From positions 1-18,268 of the forward strand of contig JAGGYP010000072.1 of NCBI GenBank assembly GCA_021162485.1: a DNA stretch of 18,268 bases. The letters run 5' to 3'. Numbering within the stretch: the first letter of the stretch is position 1; each line of letters begins with the position of its first letter. Shown here one piece after another: positions 1-7,271 of this stretch. A program made the position numbers and the translations under genes. The notes below the pieces were generated by a model that was not told the DNA's origin, did not search any database, and saw only the letters and a list, made by a program, of their open reading frames with translations. The DNA is from Thermoplasmata archaeon (GTDB taxonomy: Archaea > Thermoplasmatota > E2 > DHVEG-1 > B8-G13).

Positions 1-241
1 CAACTAGGATGTCATCAAAATTATCCATAACAGTTTTTTTATCTATCACTGGTAATTCTTCTATGGAAATTCTTTTTATCTTGTCCTTGGTGATTCCTTT
101 GGATTTATAAAGTTTGTTATAAAACTTTGATTTATTGTATGCAAACCTCAAAATTCTGCGAAATTTCTTCTCTCTCAATCTTAATATGCTTTCTCTACTT
201 CTTTTTTCATTTAATTTTAAAGATATAAAGCTTTTAACCAT
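1..241 (-). CDS. PaaK/CapK-like adenylate-forming enzyme, N-terminal 80 residues (partial)
   Basis: Open reading frame on the minus strand that begins at an ATG at 241-239 and stays open for 80 codons to the window edge. The N-terminus is basic. It then carries the pattern usual before the catalytic core of phenylacetate-CoA ligase / F390 synthetase / CapK-like proteins: a helix ending FAYNKSKFYNKLYKSKGI (about residues 34-51), then a segment reading EELPVIDKKTVMDNFDD (about 61-77). Such enzymes activate a carboxylate or other acceptor with ATP. The substrate cannot be told here because the AMP-binding core lies outside the window. The start overlaps the rlmE stop by 8 bases, implying translational coupling. 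Family assignment rests on this N-terminal pattern only; the reading frame itself is solid. Confidence 0.68.
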   Translation of the reverse strand, partial: MVKSFISLKLNEKRSRESILRLREKKFRRILRFAYNKSKFYNKLYKSKGITKDKIKRISIEELPVIDKKTVMDNFDDILV

Positions 242-878
242 TGTCAGATTGCTCAATCTCTTCTGCTCCTCCTTCTGTTTTTTTAAAAATTTTTGCAATC
301 ACATATATCTCGGAGCTACTTTTTCTTGACGCTGGTGGAGAATGAAGTTTTACCACTTCGAAATCAGCTTTTGCCTTATTTAAAAACTCTTTCAATAACT
401 CGCCTTCAAACACCTTGCAGATAAAATTTCCATTGTTTTTCAAAAATTTTTTTGCAAAATCTAATGCATTCTCAGCCAGCCATATACTATTAGCATGATC
501 CAGGGAGTAATTTCCAGATATATTTGGTGACATATCAGATATGATAACATCTACTTTCTTGTTGCCTATTTTTTCTTTTATCTTTTCAATGGTTTCTTTT
601 TTTGTTATATCACCAACTATGAAAATAGCACCTTTTATGGGTTTTATGGGTTGGAGGTCGATGCCAACTACTAATCCTTTCTCACCTATTATCTCCCTTG
701 CAACTTGACTCCATCCACCAGGTGCAGCGCCAAAATCGATTACAACATCCCCCTTTCTTATCACATGGAACCTATTTTGGATTTGCTTTAGCTTGTAAGC
801 TGCTCTAGATCTATATCCTTCTTTCTTTGCTGCTCTATAAAAATGTTCTCTTTTTCTCTCTCTATACCATCTTGTCAT
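234..878 (-). CDS. rlmE: 23S rRNA 2'-O-ribose methyltransferase, RlmE/FtsJ family
   Basis: A 214-residue protein, normal for the family, expected to methylate the ribose of a uridine in the peptidyl-transferase region of 23S rRNA using S-adenosylmethionine. The SAM-binding motif DFGAAPGGWSQ is at residues 48-58. The K-D-K-E catalytic tetrad is complete: K29, D115 (in SDMSPN), K155 (in CKVFEGE) and E190 (in SSSEIYV). The intervals 86, 40 and 35 equal those of E. coli RrmJ (K38, D124, K164, E199). The last 15 or so residues form an acidic tail. It lies 37 bp downstream of tfb and overlaps the next gene by 8 bases. No Shine-Dalgarno sequence precedes the ATG. An AT-rich element about 27-34 bases upstream could give a leaderless message, or it may be read through from tfb. 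Confidence 0.93.
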   Translation of the reverse strand: MTRWYRERKREHFYRAAKKEGYRSRAAYKLKQIQNRFHVIRKGDVVIDFGAAPGGWSQVAREIIGEKGLVVGIDLQPIKPIKGAIFIVGDITKKETIEKIKEKIGNKKVDVIISDMSPNISGNYSLDHANSIWLAENALDFAKKFLKNNGNFICKVFEGELLKEFLNKAKADFEVVKLHSPPASRKSSSEIYVIAKIFKKTEGGAEEIEQSDNG

Positions 879-915
879 TTTTTCAAAAAAGATAAGGAGG
901 TAGAGAAATTTAAAA

Positions 916-1863
916 CTATAGTACTATGTCAATATCTAGTCTTTCTGCTAACTCTTTATATCGGTTTCTTATTGTTACCTCTGTTACTCCAGCAACATCT
1001 GCTACCTCACGTTGTGTTCTTCTCTCGCCGCATAGGATAGATGCTATGTAGATTGCTGCTGCAGCGACACCAGTTGGGCCTCTACCTGATGTGAGTTCCT
1101 TATTTGCTGCTTCTTTTAGTATTTCAATTGCCTTAGATTGGACATCTCCACTTAACCCGAGTTCACTACAAAATCTTGAGATATAATCTTGTGGCGATGT
1201 GGGCATTAATTTTAACCCCAGCTCTCTTGCTATAAACCTATATGTTCTACCGATCTCTTTTCTAGACACACCTGATGCTTCTGCTACTTCATCCAATGTT
1301 CTGGGAACTCCGCATTGCCGACAAGCAGCATACAATGCTGCCGCAGATACGCCTTCTATACTTCTACCGCGTATAAGGTTTTTAATCACTGCTTTCCTAT
1401 ATATCATGGCTGCTGTCTCCCTGACATTTCTAGGTAACCCCATACCTGATGCCATTCTATCTAGCTCTGCCAATGCAAAGGCAAGGTTTCTCTCCGTGGC
1501 ATTACTCACTCTGATTCTACGTTGCCATTTTCTTAGACGATATAATTGGGCTCTACTTCTTGTTGGTATAGATTTACCATATGAATCTCTGTTTTTCCAA
1601 CCAATTACTGTACTAAGACCCTTATCATGGATAGTATAAGTTAGCGGTGCTCCAACTCTGGATCTCTTTTCTCTCTGCTCACTATCAAAAGCACGCCATT
1701 CAGGTCCATGATCTATAAAATCTTCATCAATAACAAGCCCACAATCCTCACAAACCAGTTCTCCTCTGGCATAGTCTCTAGTTAAATGAGTGCTACCACA
1801 TTCTGGGCATTGAGTAATTTCCTCTACTTGCTGTTTGTTCTTTTTTTTCTTTCTATCTTCCAA
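916..1863 (-). CDS. tfb: Transcription initiation factor TFB (TFIIB homologue)
   Basis: TFB bridges TBP-bound promoter DNA and archaeal RNA polymerase. From the TTG at 1863 the protein has 315 residues, the usual size. In order: a basic N-terminal patch; a zinc ribbon with C19, C22, C38 and C41; the B-finger/linker region, about 53-95; and two cyclin-like repeats, about 120-205 and 215-305, the second ending in the helix-turn-helix segment [13 protein letters not shown] that reads the BRE. The frame stays open upstream to an ATG at 1971, but that 36-codon stretch is not TFB-like and contains two TATA-like elements. The TTG is preceded, 4 bases away, by a GGGGTGA Shine-Dalgarno sequence (1868-1874). 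I therefore take TTG as the start. rlmE follows after 37 bp. Confidence 0.95.
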   Translation of the reverse strand: MEDRKKKKNKQQVEEITQCPECGSTHLTRDYARGELVCEDCGLVIDEDFIDHGPEWRAFDSEQREKRSRVGAPLTYTIHDKGLSTVIGWKNRDSYGKSIPTRSRAQLYRLRKWQRRIRVSNATERNLAFALAELDRMASGMGLPRNVRETAAMIYRKAVIKNLIRGRSIEGVSAAALYAACRQCGVPRTLDEVAEASGVSRKEIGRTYRFIARELGLKLMPTSPQDYISRFCSELGLSGDVQSKAIEILKEAANKELTSGRGPTGVAAAAIYIASILCGERRTQREVADVAGVTEVTIRNRYKELAERLDIDIVL

Positions 1864-1867
1864 AAAA

Positions 1868-1874
1868 TCACCCC
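1868..1874 (-). promoter_or_regulatory. Shine-Dalgarno site that fixes the TTG start of tfb
   Basis: On the minus strand the bases read GGGGTGA, a strong match to the 3' end of 16S rRNA, 4 bases before the TTG at 1863-1861. It supports TTG over the ATG 36 codons upstream. Confidence 0.7.
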
Positions 1875-1920
1875 ATAAAATTTTTAAACTTTTCGATAGG
1901 CTTTTAAAATGAATGCAAGA

Positions 1921-1958
1921 AGTAATATATAAAGTTTTCTCTAGTTTATATATTTGTT
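1921..1958 (-). promoter_or_regulatory. tfb promoter with two TATA-like boxes
   Basis: The minus strand reads CAAATATATAAACT (centre about 1950), a BRE-plus-TATA type element, and then CTTTATATATTA (centre about 1928). With the usual spacing of about 26 bases, transcription would begin near 1924 or 1902. Either gives a 40-60 base leader before the TTG start. Both elements lie inside the upstream extension of the reading frame, which argues that the extension is not translated. Confidence 0.55.
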
Positions 1959-2178
1959 TTATTGATTTCATCTGATTGGATTTCTTAAAACAGAAAAATT
2001 TTTATTCAAATTTTATTCGTTTTTCTTTATTGAGTGTATAATACATCTAGAATTTTCCTGATCCCACCATGCACATGCATTTCTAAACATTTAACATATT
2101 GAATATTTCCTTTCCCGCTTAAGAGAGGACAGTATGAGGTCATATTTAGGATGTAGAGCTTTATTGATATTTAATAAT

Positions 2179-2919
2179 TTAGTGGATGTAGAGGCCGCCG
2201 TTTACATTTATTGTCTCCCCAGTGATATAGGAAGATAAATGTGATGCTAAAAATAAGCAAACATTTGCAATTTCTTCTGGTTTTCCAAGTCTACCAAGAG
2301 GAATTTCTGCCTCTCTCTTTTTCCGCATTTCCTTGGTATAATGCGCTATGATATCTGTATCTATAGTACCTGGTGCAACAGCATTTACAAGTATTTTTCT
2401 AGGTGCTAACTCCAACGCCAAACTTCTCATCAATCCTAGCATACCTGCCTTTGAAGTCGCATAGTCTGCACCATGAGCTGACCCCTTGAATGCAAGCTGA
2501 GATGAAATAAAGATTATCCTGCCACCTTCTGGGATAAAAGGCAAAGAGCACTTGCATAGATTGTAACAGCCATTGAGGTTTACATCAAGTACTCTCCTCC
2601 AGCTTTCCAGGGGCAAGTCCTTGAATTTATTTCTCACATATATACCTGCATTGTTTACAAGAATATCAATATGATGTGCCTCCTTGACAAAGGTTGTAAC
2701 CATGTTTTCAACGTCCCTTAGGTTTGCTATATCGCCTTTTAACAATATTCCCCTGCCGTTTTTATCTTCTATAATTTTTAATACCTGTTTTGCATCTTTT
2801 TCACTTGAGTTATAATTTATACCTACAAATGCACCATGTTCTGCAAACTTAGTAGCTATATCCCGCCCTATGCCTCGAGATGCTCCACTAATCAAAGCTG
2901 TTTTGCCCTGAAGTAACAT
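2179..2919 (-). CDS. Short-chain dehydrogenase/reductase (FabG-like)
   Basis: A 246-residue classical SDR that should move hydride between NAD(P)H and a carbonyl or hydroxyl group. Visible signatures: the cofactor glycine motif SGASRGIG (11-18), NNAG (89-92), N114, and the catalytic set S140, Y153, K157 with YxxxK spacing. The C-terminus, GETINVNGGLYIH, follows the usual ITGExxxVDGG pattern of FabG-type enzymes. The closest reading is a 3-oxoacyl-ACP-reductase-like protein. Archaea lack bacterial fatty-acid synthesis, so the real substrate may be a sugar, polyol or steroid-like ketone; the sequence does not decide. It is transcribed away from the radical SAM gene, about 107 bp apart. The start at 2919 is the natural one because the cofactor motif begins only 10 residues in. 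Confidence 0.9.
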   Translation of the reverse strand: MLLQGKTALISGASRGIGRDIATKFAEHGAFVGINYNSSEKDAKQVLKIIEDKNGRGILLKGDIANLRDVENMVTTFVKEAHHIDILVNNAGIYVRNKFKDLPLESWRRVLDVNLNGCYNLCKCSLPFIPEGGRIIFISSQLAFKGSAHGADYATSKAGMLGLMRSLALELAPRKILVNAVAPGTIDTDIIAHYTKEMRKKREAEIPLGRLGKPEEIANVCLFLASHLSSYITGETINVNGGLYIH

Positions 2920-2970
2920 AAAAACTCAATATAGTTTCAACATTTGTAAAGATTATGATTACCTTACAAT

Positions 2971-2990
2971 CGAAAATATATAAAAATATA
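2971..2990 (+). promoter_or_regulatory. BRE/TATA promoter of the radical SAM gene
   Basis: CGAAAATATATAAAAATATA is a near-ideal archaeal BRE plus TATA element. A start site about 25 bases downstream (near 3005) would leave a leader of about 20 bases before the ATG at 3027. Confidence 0.6.
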
Positions 2991-3026
2991 AAAAATCTCA
3001 AAGTTTAATTGTAAAATGAATTATTG

Positions 3027-4304
3027 ATGAAAATATTATTAGCTAGACCTCAGATCAACCCAGATCCACATGGGAGTATACTAAAACTACCACCTTTAAC
3101 CCTCTTACAAATAGCAGCATTAATCCCTAAAGAACATGATATCTCAATAGTAGATGAAAGTTTCGAAGAAATTAGATTTAACGAGGGCTATGATATAGTT
3201 TTTTTGAGTTTTAGGACAATAAACGCATTGCGCGCCTATAAAATAGCCGATAAATTTAGAGAAAAAGGTGTAACTGTTGTTTGTGGTGGTTATCATCCCT
3301 CAGCTATGCCAGATGAAGCTAAGCAACATGCAGATGCAGTGGTAATAGGAGAAGCAGAAGGGGCATTACCTGAACTGCTAACAGATCTTAAGAATGGAAA
3401 AATAAAACCATTTTACAACGCAAAGCTTGTCGACCCAGCTTTAATACCAGAACCCAGAAGAGATTTAATGAAATATAGACACCTTATAGAAACTGTTCAA
3501 GTTTCAAGAGGTTGTCCTCATAGATGCGAGTTCTGCAGCATATCCAACATAGCAAATGGACATGTATACAGAGTTAGACCTCTGGGGAATGTGACAGAAG
3601 AGATAAGAAAAATTAAAAACAAATTTATAGTCTTTATTGACCCCTCTCTGACTATTAATATTAACTATACGAAAAAACTCTTTAACAACATGAGAGAGTT
3701 TAACAAAAAATTTGCATGTTTTGGAAACGTTAATGTTGCAGATGATGAGTTTTTAAAACTAGCATCAGATGCTGGATGCCTTGGCTGGTCTATAGGGTTT
3801 GAATCAATTTTACAAGAAAGCATAGATGAAGCTGGGAAAAAAGCTAATAGAGTTAAAGAGTACAAGAAGATAGTAAAGAAGATTCATGATTACAACATGG
3901 CTGTACTAGGCTCATTTGTTTTTGGTTTTGACTCAGATACGAAAGATATTTTTGATGCTACAATAAACGCAATATATGAACTAGAGTTGGATACCATTGG
4001 TGTAAACATTCTCACTCCTTTTCCTGGTACGCCATTGTATGATAGGTTGGAGAGGGAGGGGAGGATTTTTACCAAAGACTGGTCAAAATATGGGATGAGG
4101 GATGTTGTTTTTAAACCAAAAAACATGAGTCCAGAGGAGCTTTTAGAAGGAACTAAAAGAGTGGCTAAAGAGTTTTACTCCCACAAAAGTTTAATTAGAA
4201 CAGCATTGAATAGTATAAAACTTGGTTTCTATCCCTCAGTAGCTGTTGGCCTTTGGAGATATGGACAGAGGATGGATTATAAAAAAAGATGGAATTGGAT
4301 ATAA
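3027..4304 (+). CDS. Radical SAM protein with N-terminal B12-binding-type domain
   Basis: A 425-residue protein with a cobalamin-binding-like Rossmann domain (about residues 1-130, including VCGGYHPSAMPDEA and VIGEAEG) followed by a radical SAM domain. The [4Fe-4S] cysteines are C163, C167 and C170 in RGCPHRCEFC. After the core comes GFDSDTKDIFD and a PFPGTPLYDRLE segment, as in many class B radical SAM enzymes. Proteins of this build perform methylations, ring formations or rearrangements on lipids, cofactors or natural products. No DxHxxG base-off cobalamin motif is visible, which is common in this class. The ATG at 3027 is preferred to the TTG one codon earlier. It has its own promoter and no co-directional partner, so the substrate cannot be inferred. 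The neighbouring SDR is divergent, which is only weak evidence of a link. Confidence 0.88.
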   Translation: MKILLARPQINPDPHGSILKLPPLTLLQIAALIPKEHDISIVDESFEEIRFNEGYDIVFLSFRTINALRAYKIADKFREKGVTVVCGGYHPSAMPDEAKQHADAVVIGEAEGALPELLTDLKNGKIKPFYNAKLVDPALIPEPRRDLMKYRHLIETVQVSRGCPHRCEFCSISNIANGHVYRVRPLGNVTEEIRKIKNKFIVFIDPSLTININYTKKLFNNMREFNKKFACFGNVNVADDEFLKLASDAGCLGWSIGFESILQESIDEAGKKANRVKEYKKIVKKIHDYNMAVLGSFVFGFDSDTKDIFDATINAIYELELDTIGVNILTPFPGTPLYDRLEREGRIFTKDWSKYGMRDVVFKPKNMSPEELLEGTKRVAKEFYSHKSLIRTALNSIKLGFYPSVAVGLWRYGQRMDYKKRWNWI

Positions 4305-4679
4305 AACAAATTAATCTGTTTTACTAAATTTCAGTGTAGGCTATATGTATTGTTATTTAAGCTCCACTAGTTATTTCTATTTCAGCGCTTATGCTGTCTC
4401 AATTTGTTACAACTAACGTCTCGTCCTGACTTGTTTCCTTTTTTGCTATTTGTCATCCATTTCTGATGAAATAGTTTTCATATCATGTTAGAACTGAGTT
4501 GACCTCACTGTTGGTTCCATAATAAATTTCGATTACCTTAATATTTCGATATGTTTTAATCTTACATAAAGAGTATGTATGATTTAATTCTACATTTGCG
4601 TTTGAACAAAATCTTTAAATAATGAATGACCTTTTTCCTTTTTCCCTAAAAAGAATTTGGCTAGGTGTTGCTAGAAAAT
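4305..4679. other. 375-base gap without a gene, ending in the rpl15e promoter
   Basis: No open frame of credible coding character and no tRNA-like cloverleaf found on either strand. The right end holds a TATA-like TTTAAATA (4614-4621) placed to start transcription near 4645, and an AGGTG Shine-Dalgarno-like sequence at 4663-4667 before the rpl15e ATG. A CTGATGA (4463-4469) followed by CTGA (4494-4497) resembles boxes of a C/D guide RNA, but it lacks the internal C'/D' pair and a closing stem. Otherwise the interval is plain AT-rich sequence. Confidence 0.55.
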
Positions 4680-5267
4680 ATGGCAAAAAGCATGTATAGC
4701 TACATAGCAGACATCTGGAAGAAGATGGATACATCCTTTGGTTCTCCACAAAAAAACAGGCTTGTCCAGTGGAGAAAAGAAGGGAGCATAGTTAGAGTTG
4801 AAAAACCACTTAGAGTAGATAGGGCGCGAGCACTTGGATATAAAGCTAAGCAAGGCTACGTGATAGTGAGAGCCAGAGTAAGAAAAGGTGGGATGAGGAA
4901 GGAGAGACCTAGAGGTGGAAGGAAACCCTCAAAGATGGGTGTAAATAAGATAACACCAGCAAAAAGTATACAAAGAATAGCTGAGGAAAGGGTGGCGAAA
5001 AAATATCCAAACCTAGAGGTTTTGAACTCATATTGGGTTGGCGAAGATGGAAAATATCACTACTATGAGGTAATACTTGTGGACCTTTCGCATCCTGTTA
5101 TAAAAAGCGATCCAAAGATAAACTGGATTTGTAGCCGTAAACACAAGGGTAGAGTATTTAGAGGGTTAACAAGTGCTGGAAAAAAAGGTAGAGGACTGAG
5201 AAATAAAGGAAAGGGTGCAGAAAAAAATAGATCTAGTATAAGATCGCATGATAGCAGGGGTAAATAA
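4680..5267 (+). CDS. rpl15e: Large ribosomal subunit protein eL15 (L15e)
   Basis: A 195-residue, strongly basic protein with the L15e pattern throughout: MYSYI near the N-terminus, [37 protein letters not shown] (split here only for description), a glycine/arginine-rich [37 protein letters not shown], and a basic [20 protein letters not shown] tail. It is a core 50S protein shared by archaea and eukaryotes. An in-frame GTG at 4665 would add five residues, but the ATG at 4680 fits the family start. The gene has its own promoter and ends 5 bp from the convergent universal stress protein gene. Confidence 0.97.
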   Translation: MAKSMYSYIADIWKKMDTSFGSPQKNRLVQWRKEGSIVRVEKPLRVDRARALGYKAKQGYVIVRARVRKGGMRKERPRGGRKPSKMGVNKITPAKSIQRIAEERVAKKYPNLEVLNSYWVGEDGKYHYYEVILVDLSHPVIKSDPKINWICSRKHKGRVFRGLTSAGKKGRGLRNKGKGAEKNRSSIRSHDSRGK

Positions 5268-5272
5268 TCTAA

Positions 5273-5668
5273 TTATTTTACCAACATAACTGTTTTATGT
5301 GCCTCTTTTACAACTTTATCAGCTACTGAGCCTAATAGATAACTACCTATTTCACTGACTCCTTTTCTTCCTAGTACTATTAAATCACAGTCTATCTTGT
5401 TTGCAGTCTCGATTATTTTCTCTGCAACATCTCCTTCTTTTACAACTCCCTTGATTTTGATATCTGGAAACTCTTTTATTTTATCAGATATTAATTGTTT
5501 TGCTTTCTTTTTTGCCTCTCTGTATGCATTTCTGTCAAGTTTTTCTGTTGCCTTAGGTGTGACTGCGAGAAGTATTATTTCTCCATCTTCATCAAGTAAA
5601 CCCAGTGCTTTTTCAAATGCTCTTTCAGATCCCTCTGATCCATCATAGGCGACCAATATTTTCTTCAT
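5273..5668 (-). CDS. Universal stress protein, ATP-binding UspA type
   Basis: A 131-residue single-domain Usp. It begins MKKILVAYDGSEGSERA, as usual. It ends with an intact ATP-binding signature: G100-x2-G103-x9-G113-S114 in GRKGVSEIGSYLLGS. Proteins with this motif bind ATP and usually act as dimeric regulators or chaperone-like stress factors; the specific role is not deducible. It lies only 16 bp downstream of cysS on the same strand and is probably co-transcribed with it. Confidence 0.93.
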   Translation of the reverse strand: MKKILVAYDGSEGSERAFEKALGLLDEDGEIILLAVTPKATEKLDRNAYREAKKKAKQLISDKIKEFPDIKIKGVVKEGDVAEKIIETANKIDCDLIVLGRKGVSEIGSYLLGSVADKVVKEAHKTVMLVK

Positions 5669-5684
5669 TTTATCCCCTTGATTG

Positions 5685-7160
5685 TCATTTTACTTTTCTC
5701 CATCTGGTACCTTCTTTGGTGTCTTCTATTTCTATTCCCAGTTGAGTTAATTCGGATCTGATGGTATCTGCTTTGCTCCACTCCTTGTTTTTTCTAGCGT
5801 TCTCTCTAATTTTTAGAATTTTATCTATCAATGTATCTCCGTCTACTTCTGCTTCTACTTTTATTTCATACTTCTCCGCAAGTTTCAATAGTTTTTCTTT
5901 GATTTCTGATCCTATTTTCTCTTCCTGGAACAATGTTAATATTTTACCTAGCTGTAAAAGAGTAGAATATGCTTTTTTAGCGGCTTCAGAGCTTATTATC
6001 TTGTTTTTTAGGTATTTATTTGTAACTCTTATAAATGAAAATATTTCTGCTATAGCCTTAGGTGTGTTAAAATCATCATCCATTGCTTTCTCAAAGTTTT
6101 CTTTAAACTTTTTAACCTCCTCAAGGAATGTTTTTTCACTTTCTAAGGAAAATGGTTCATGTTTTTCTCTGTAATAGTTTTCTAGATCTTGCTTTGCTCT
6201 ATATATTTTTTTGAGAGCAGATTCTGCATTTTGTAATGCCTTTTCATTGAAATCTGGTGGGCTTCTATAATGGTTTGATGCAAAGAAAAACCTAATTACC
6301 TCTGGTTCCCATCTTTTTATTGCATCCCTGATGTTTATTATGTTTCCTAAAGATTTTGACATTTTTTCTTTGTTTACTGTGAGTAAGCCCACGTGAATCC
6401 AATAGTTTACAAATTTTTTACCGGTTGCGGCCTCAGCCTGAGCTATCTCGTTTTCATGATGTGGGAATATTAGATCCATGCCACCTCCATGAATATCAAA
6501 AGGTAAGCCAAGATATTTGCTACTCATGGTTGAACATTCTATGTGCCATCCAGGTCTGCCTCTACCCCATGGTGAATCCCATGAGGGTTCGCCAGGTTTT
6601 GCTGATTTCCAAAGTGCAAAATCTAATGGGTTTCTTTTTTTCTCAGTTGGCTCTATTCTTGCGCCTGCTTTCATTTCTTCTAGTCTCTGCTTAGAAAGTT
6701 TACCATAATCCTTGAATTTTTCTACACTAAAATATACATCCCCATTTGAGATATAACCATAGCCATTCTCTAATATTTTGTTGATTATCTCTATCATATC
6801 CTTTATGTTCTCTGATGCTTTAGGGTATAAATCTGCTCTTCTTACCCCAAGTGCATCTAGATCTGATAGACATCTTTCAGTAAAATATTTTGAATATTCT
6901 AAAGGGTTCATTCCTTTTTCATTTGCAGCAGCTATTATCTTATCATCAACATCGGTTATGTTTTGCACATAAGTAACCTTGTACCCTTTGTATTCTAAAT
7001 ATCTTCTTATGATATCAAAAGCCAAATAGGTTCTAGCATGCCCTATATGGGCATCGGAATAAACAGTCATGCCACAAACATACATTTTTACTTTTCCTTT
7101 TTGGACGGGAATAAATTTTTCTTTTTTTCTTGAAATTGTGTTGTAAATTTTTAGAGTCAT
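5685..7160 (-). CDS. cysS: Cysteinyl-tRNA synthetase
   Basis: A 491-residue class I synthetase that attaches cysteine to tRNA-Cys. The HIGH motif is HIGH at 38-41 (in YSDAHIGHARTY). The KMSKS loop is KEKMSKSLGN, with KMSKS at 266-270. The zinc site that selects cysteine is complete: C29, C209, H234 and E238, the last three at the same numbers as in the E. coli enzyme. A DALR-type anticodon-binding helical region and a short basic tail follow. A dedicated CysRS means the cell need not rely on the tRNA-dependent SepRS/SepCysS route known from some methanogens. The start at 7160 sits about 26 bases from the centre of a TATA-like box, so the message may be leaderless. The usp gene follows. Confidence 0.97.
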   Translation of the reverse strand: MTLKIYNTISRKKEKFIPVQKGKVKMYVCGMTVYSDAHIGHARTYLAFDIIRRYLEYKGYKVTYVQNITDVDDKIIAAANEKGMNPLEYSKYFTERCLSDLDALGVRRADLYPKASENIKDMIEIINKILENGYGYISNGDVYFSVEKFKDYGKLSKQRLEEMKAGARIEPTEKKRNPLDFALWKSAKPGEPSWDSPWGRGRPGWHIECSTMSSKYLGLPFDIHGGGMDLIFPHHENEIAQAEAATGKKFVNYWIHVGLLTVNKEKMSKSLGNIINIRDAIKRWEPEVIRFFFASNHYRSPPDFNEKALQNAESALKKIYRAKQDLENYYREKHEPFSLESEKTFLEEVKKFKENFEKAMDDDFNTPKAIAEIFSFIRVTNKYLKNKIISSEAAKKAYSTLLQLGKILTLFQEEKIGSEIKEKLLKLAEKYEIKVEAEVDGDTLIDKILKIRENARKNKEWSKADTIRSELTQLGIEIEDTKEGTRWRKVK

Positions 7161-7180
7161 TCTGATAAATCCTAATAAGG

Positions 7181-7190
7181 TTTTAAATAA
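7181..7190 (-). promoter_or_regulatory. cysS TATA box predicting a leaderless message
   Basis: On the minus strand, TTATTTAAAA is centred about 26 bases before the A of the cysS ATG, the normal TATA-to-start-site distance. Transcription would thus begin at or beside the start codon. No clear Shine-Dalgarno sequence is present. Confidence 0.5.
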
Positions 7191-7225
7191 AATACTTTAC
7201 TAAGGTTTCATTTGGTATGGCAAAT

Positions 7226-7263
7226 CATTTATAATAGTTCTTTATATTACGCAATGAGGAGGT
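7226..7263 (+). promoter_or_regulatory. fbp TATA box and strong ribosome binding site
   Basis: CATTTATAAT (7226-7235) predicts transcription start near 7257. A full Shine-Dalgarno sequence GAGGAGGT (7256-7263) lies 8 bases before the ATG at 7272. It decides the start against the in-frame ATG at 7212, which lies upstream of the TATA box. Confidence 0.65.
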
Positions 7264-7271
7264 TAGTTTAT

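Larger units (their letters stand above)
1864..2178. other. Gene-free interval between tfb and the SDR gene
   Basis: About 315 bases without a coding region I can support. The part next to tfb (1868-1958) holds its ribosome binding site and promoter. The rest (about 1972-2178) is AT-rich. I found no tRNA, no convincing C/D-box pair and no repeat in it. It should also contain the 3' end and terminator of the SDR transcript, but no distinctive hairpin or T-run marks it. Confidence 0.6.

Noticed and set aside
893..902. AAGGAGGT on the plus strand just before the tfb stop, a perfect ribosome binding sequence
   Set aside because: No suitably spaced start codon and no coding region follow on the plus strand; this is antisense to the tfb-rlmE spacer and probably chance.
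1199..1639. 146-codon open frame on the plus strand opposite tfb
   Set aside because: It is antisense to the conserved cyclin repeats of TFB and its translation has no recognisable domain; it is a shadow of the real gene.
4463..4497. C/D-box guide RNA candidate (CTGATGA ... CTGA)
   Set aside because: The C box has C instead of A/G at its first base, there is no internal C'/D' pair, the flanks do not form a closing stem, and the unit is about half the usual length.
4665..4679. GTG start for rpl15e five codons upstream
   Set aside because: The GTG overlaps the AGGTG ribosome-binding-like sequence, and L15e proteins begin close to MYSY, which fits the ATG at 4680.
7212..7271. 20-codon N-terminal extension of fbp
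   Set aside because: It runs through the TATA box and the GAGGAGGT site, and family members begin at the MKVT equivalent.
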